This document shows positions 60,401-64,000 of a DNA stretch of 64,000 bases, in pieces. The translations under genes and the position numbers were made by a program. Each line of letters begins with the position of its first letter. Positions within the stretch are counted from its first letter, which is position 1. Where the stretch lies: the NCBI GenBank assembly GCA_964034945.1, contig OZ035964.1:2877107-2941106 (forward strand), given 5' to 3'. The notes beneath the pieces are model-generated. The model was not told where the DNA came from. It saw nothing but the letters and a program-made list of their open reading frames with translations, and ran no database searches. The DNA is from Chrysopilus asiliformis (lineage: Eukaryota > Arthropoda > Insecta > Diptera > Rhagionidae).

Positions 60401-63400
60401 CGTTGACGAGTTGGTCTTCGCCATGAATACAATACTTTCCTTCTATAGAAGAAGAAAGTGAAAAAGCACGACTTAAACGTGAATCTACATATTATAGCCA
60501 TGTCTGTCTCTATTTTCGCTAGAAAACTTGAGAAATATTTCGGGCTTTCTCACGGTTTATAAATTAATGTAACTGGAATTGTGGAAAATTCAATAGAGAG
60601 AAATGCGCTGCAGGCGATTTTTTTCTTCGAAAAATCGCATTTTCAGTGCAAAAAAAATTACCCGCAGCCGAAAGTCTTTGAAGTATTTGAACTTTCGGTT
60701 AAAATTCGGTAAAAAAATGAGCCGCAGGTGTGATGAATAAAATTTACAACAACCTCTAGCCGAAGTAGAGTCACTTTTGTAGATTTATGGCGTATTCGAT
60801 TGGCATGCTCTTTTCGCTCTCCGAGAGCTTTTCTTCGACTGGGATTTTCGTGTCGCTGGAAAAAAATTACAAATTCGAGTGACTACTCTAAGCTGATAAA
60901 ATACGCCACGTCTTTTTCTCATTTACGCACACCTTTGTTCTCCCCCCACCGCTCCCTGAAACCTGGGAACCCCACCCTAAAAGGCATAATCGGGGATGAA
61001 AGTTTAGTTTCTTGGCTGTTAGGGAGAGTCCCGACAAATTCGAAATCTAAATGCCGCTAATCACGTCCCAAGAAAATGCTAGTAGGTCCGATTGTTCGAT
61101 ACGGTGACGTGGGTAGGTTTGATAGAGGGCGGTTTTTAGGTATTTCGGAGTTAAAAATCTGTAGGGGAAATGGGGGCTGGTTTTAGGTCTCCTGAAGGAA
61201 GTTTTTGGAGTCAAAAAAAAAAATGTCCGTATTTTTGGAAACATCTACGCCTTAAAAAATTGGTCCTTTTTTCAAAGTAGATTAAAATCACCGCCCGCAA
61301 AAATATTCGACAGATTCGTCAAAAATTTGTAGCCACGCCACCTGCCCTGAACGGAATGTCTAACACCTTAAAGAAAATTTGAAAAAAAAGAACCTCACGT
61401 GATTTAATATTCTAGATGTCTGCCTCTGCACATGCATAAGAAGAGTGTAAAATCGTTTAAAAATTTACAGACAAAAGTGAATTTCTTGGGATCCTTGAAA
61501 ATCCACCATCCGGGAATGGGTTTTCACTTCCCGCTGTCACTGTATGCACTTTGCATTTGCATTACTACATTTAATTCGACATATCACCGTACAATGATTG
61601 ATAAAAGCTGGGTTCCGGTTTTGTTTTTTTTTTTAAATTTTTATTATACTTGATTAACCGTTAAATACGCTGTGGCAACTAATAAAACATACGAGTATAT
61701 ACCACCTGGTCTAAGGTGAGAGAGAACCACTTTCGATTTCAAGGATTGCGACATTTTCCAATGACCTTTCGCATTTCAAGTTGATTTCGGTTCTCTCGTT
61801 TTGATTTAATTTTATTGAATTTATTTTTAACGAGTTTTTTACTTTCTTATACCAAATATAATAAAGCATTGTTGATCATGAAAAAAATTTCGACATCTTA
61901 ATTTTGCCTAAAAGACATTTCGCGAACACTTCTGAGGCGATTGGAGCCAAAATGTCTGCCAATCTGTCTATCTGTGAACACCATCCCTTTCGAAATGATC
62001 GAGCTAGAGGTTTGAATTTTTGTATATTAGCGTTTCCATTAAATAGGCAATGAAAATTCCATTTTTCGCGAGACATCTTCAACTTCCCCCTCCCCGGGGC
62101 TCGTCTACTGCTCCTTCTGCTGATATCCCACCTAATCCTGAAAGGATTCGTTCCAAAGAGAAAGAAGGGAACCAAATTCGGTGTCGTTTTGATGAAAATT
62201 CAATTTTTCGTGAAACATCTCCGCCCTCTGCACCGTCCAAACCGTAAGTGATGTTGGAAAATGGACAACGGATTCTTAATCAGAGGCCAAAAAACCCCCA
62301 TATGCTAAGTTTTAGCGAAATCGGAGACGTGTCAAAAAATTGAAAATATCGCAAGGGGGACCCCTGCACTTTTTTAAGGACGAAAAATTCAAATCCTCCG
62401 ATCGGGCCGAAAATCAGAACTTAGAGGTTATCGGGGATGGAGAATCGATATCCGGTGTCCTTTTTGAGGGGGGCGGTACGGTTTGGGTGGTACAAGGACG
62501 AGGTCCTTGAAAAATCCTTTTTTATCCAAAAAGGACACCGGATATCGATTCCTCGTCCCCGAAAACTATAAGATTCAAAATTTTATAAAAATCATTTGAG
62601 CCGTTTCCGAGATAAAAGGATTCAATTTTCAAGGATTTGACATTTGAATAATCCTTTGTCACACTCGTAATTTTTGGTCTATCGACTGACGGTAAACGGT
62701 TTTTGATAGATAAAAGGATCCTAAAGAATGTGTAATTTTTGGTTTTCCTGAAACCGAAGTACTTTTTTTTAAAAAATTAATTTGTCTCGAGACTTGAAAT
62801 TTTCTTAAGATTTTTTGTCAAAAATTTACAAAATGAAATTAAAAAAAAAATGCTACAAAATGTTGAAAAACGACCACAAAATACAAAATTTCAATTAATT
62901 TAGCAATTTCTACCCCAGCATAAATACATAATATCATTTATTCAATTTGGAGTTTTTCCATTGATTCTAAAAAAATAGAACTAGAGCCAGTGTTTTTTTC
63001 GTCAAAGGGGTATCGCAATTGATATCTGCAATGATGTGCCTTGCTCACTTCTTCCTAAATTAAGAAAATGCGCTGCAAAAAATATTTGTAAAAAAAAACT
63101 AGAGAGGTTGCCTCACAAGGAAATCTTTTATCCACAAAAGTCCACTTCATTCCCCTCTCCCGCCACCTCCTGGGTCCGGCCCACATTCAACTCTTTCATT
63201 TTTAGAGTAATTCGGATGCGGTCTTCAACAATTACGTCTTGTGCTACTTGGGTAGCCATTAGACCTAAGCATAATATAACAAATCTATTGCCGTTTCGTT
63301 AGTTTTCATCGTATTCTCTAGAAAAGCCTAAAATCTTGGTACTTTTCTTTCATCACTCACCAGCATGATTCTGTAAGCATGAGTTTGAAATGTGAACGGA

Positions 63401-64000
63401 ATTTTGTGCACATTTCAAAATGCACCCCAGATTTCTAAGGTTTTTTTTCACTGCCAAATATTTTTCTTTCTCTTCAATCCAGTTTTGTAGGTGTAAATCT
63501 CCATATAACTGAATTATAAGCGGTAATTTTTTTGAACAGGAATTTTCGCTTATTTGAATTACTTGACGCCGAAGACACGACGTGAGGTCCTTGATTTATT
63601 AGTGACTGGATTGAAACGTCTGGAATATCGTGGATACGATTCCGCTGGCGTTGCAATTGATAGCCTCGATGGCAAGGATATGGTCTTAGTTCGACGTTCT
63701 GGAAAAGTTCAAGTTTTAGAAGATGCGCTAGCTGAAAGTAAATTATGAAATTTACTAGTTAAAAAATTCCGATAACGTGTGGAATTTCTCCTCTTCTTTT
63801 TACTCTCTCCATTTTTTGTATAGAATTTTCAAAATTGGACGTTGAATCACCAGTGCAGACGCACGTTGGCATTGCGCATACTCGATGGGCGACGCACGGT
63901 GTACCATCGGAGAAAAATTCACATCCGCAGCGTTCCGATTTGGATCATTCATTTGTTGTTGTACATAACGGTATCATTACGAATTATAAAGATGTTAAGA
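57405..64000 (+). CDS. GFAT: Glutamine:fructose-6-phosphate amidotransferase (GFAT), 5' part
   Basis: Exons: 57405-57411 (ATGTGTG, 7 nt), 63540-63737, and 63824 to beyond the window; frame is kept through all junctions. GFAT makes glucosamine-6-phosphate, the first and rate-limiting step of the hexosamine/UDP-GlcNAc (chitin) pathway. The joined start is [20 protein letters not shown], where Cys2 becomes the N-terminal nucleophile of the class-II glutaminase after Met removal. It is followed by [35 protein letters not shown] and [13 protein letters not shown]. The sugar isomerase half lies outside the window. Exon 1 was found from its ATG-TGT-G/GTAAAT pattern and the GA-ATT-TTC start of exon 2, an arrangement known for this family. 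Intron 1 is 6.1 kb and full of repeats, so other first exons cannot be excluded. Confidence 0.92.
57540..58191 (+). mobile_element. Helitron-like 3' part in GFAT intron 1
   Basis: A CAGTCTGTCA array (57540-57690), then 'cacgtgaaaacgattcaacc', 'gattgacctgaaatgtcgc', 'ggggagggggtaaagttaat', and a terminal 'gccgggcgaagccgggacaa' followed by CTAG then T. The 5' TC end is not recognised. Directly followed by a family-1 3' segment ('cagaaacgtagattttgtata'). Confidence 0.5.
58300..59245. other. Intronic sequence of GFAT, nothing recognised
   Basis: AT-rich. Short ORFs only. Confidence 0.4.
59249..60010. repeat. Family 1 end plus family 2 variant in GFAT intron 1
   Basis: 'tctgatgtgaatagcacatg' and 'cccgacgaataaaatattag' are followed by a CCGT/CTGT array (59428-59490), 'gaacaccataactttcgaaagg', 'gagctagagacttgaaattt', two 'tcgaaaac.gtg' units, and 'tctgtcatcataaaaagtattcgacg'. 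Confidence 0.6.
60015..61835. other. Intronic sequence of GFAT, no gene recognised
   Basis: Dispersed 'gcgctgcaggcgattttttt' / 'acccgcagccgaaagtc' / 'gagccgcaggtgtgatg' words lie at 60600-60735. The rest is mixed and unassigned; ORFs of 70-86 codons at 60800 and 61432 (plus) lack recognisable content. Confidence 0.4.
61841..62970 (+). repeat. Family 2 copy in GFAT intron 1
   Basis: Starts 'actttcttataccaaatata', 'ataaagcattgttgatcatg', short CTGT array at 61950, 'gctcgtctactgctccttctgctgat', 'cgatcgggccgaaaatcag', the inverted pair 'gaatcgatatccggtgtcc' / 'gacaccggatatcgattcc' (62440-62555), ends 'gctacaaaatgttgaaaaac...acaaaatacaaaatttc'. Shows that family 2 shares its 5' end with family 1. 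Confidence 0.75.
62975..63535. other. End of GFAT intron 1
   Basis: No gene or element recognised. A 'gcgctgcaaaaaatattt' word lies at 63069. The polypyrimidine tract and 'tttttttgaacag' acceptor of exon 2 close the stretch. Confidence 0.4.

Noticed and set aside
60800..61060. 86-codon plus-strand ORF in GFAT intron 1
   Set aside because: No domain, no splice support, and intronic in a gene on the same strand.

Overview
The window is nuclear DNA of an insect, most likely a fly or midge (Diptera). It is AT-rich, has GT-AG introns from tens of bases to about 6 kb, and its MAPKAPK2, ATP synthase d and selenium-binding protein read like dipteran orthologues. No bacterial, organellar or viral gene was seen. 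I rebuilt the gene models by hand from splice signals and phase. All rebuilt joins keep frame, but there is no transcript evidence.

Six protein genes are supported. Minus strand: SELENBP1 / methanethiol oxidase (7665-11389, 5 coding exons, 486 aa); MAPKAPK2 kinase (15785-18842, 7 exons, 386 aa); ATP synthase subunit d (30255-30911, 3 exons, 175 aa); and a single-pass, lysine-rich membrane protein resembling LYRIC/metadherin (39304-40823, 2 exons, 361 aa). Plus strand: an unrecognised 263-aa Cys-motif protein (31728-33584), divergent from ATP synthase d; an astacin metalloprotease (47896-50534, 4 exons, 297 aa); and the 5' part of GFAT, glutamine:fructose-6-phosphate amidotransferase (57405 to beyond 64000), whose first coding exon is only 7 nt. 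These genes share no pathway; this is an ordinary mixed euchromatic neighbourhood. Two sets of well-spliced exons without a convincing long ORF (5641-6916 and 24038-24731) may be non-coding or small-peptide transcripts.

Most of the rest is mobile DNA. One large dispersed family shares a 5' segment (inverted ACTTTCTTATAC motif, then AATAAAGTATTG and a CTGT-type microsatellite) and has at least two kinds of body. A second group has Helitron-like ends (5' TC, 3' hairpin then CTAG, inserted between A and T). There are also pogo/Tigger-like MITEs with TA duplications, several foldback elements (one with two 184-bp arms), and a ~125-bp palindromic MITE present three times. Nested insertions are frequent, and in several cases the empty site can be read from another copy.

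The most striking objects are two nearly perfect 8-bp satellite arrays (ACTGACAG unit): about 91 copies at 37185-37916 and about 236 copies at 52586-54473. Both grew from the microsatellite that sits inside the dispersed family. Because the unit is 8 bp and stop-free on the minus strand, they make artificial ORFs of hundreds of codons that should not be annotated as proteins.
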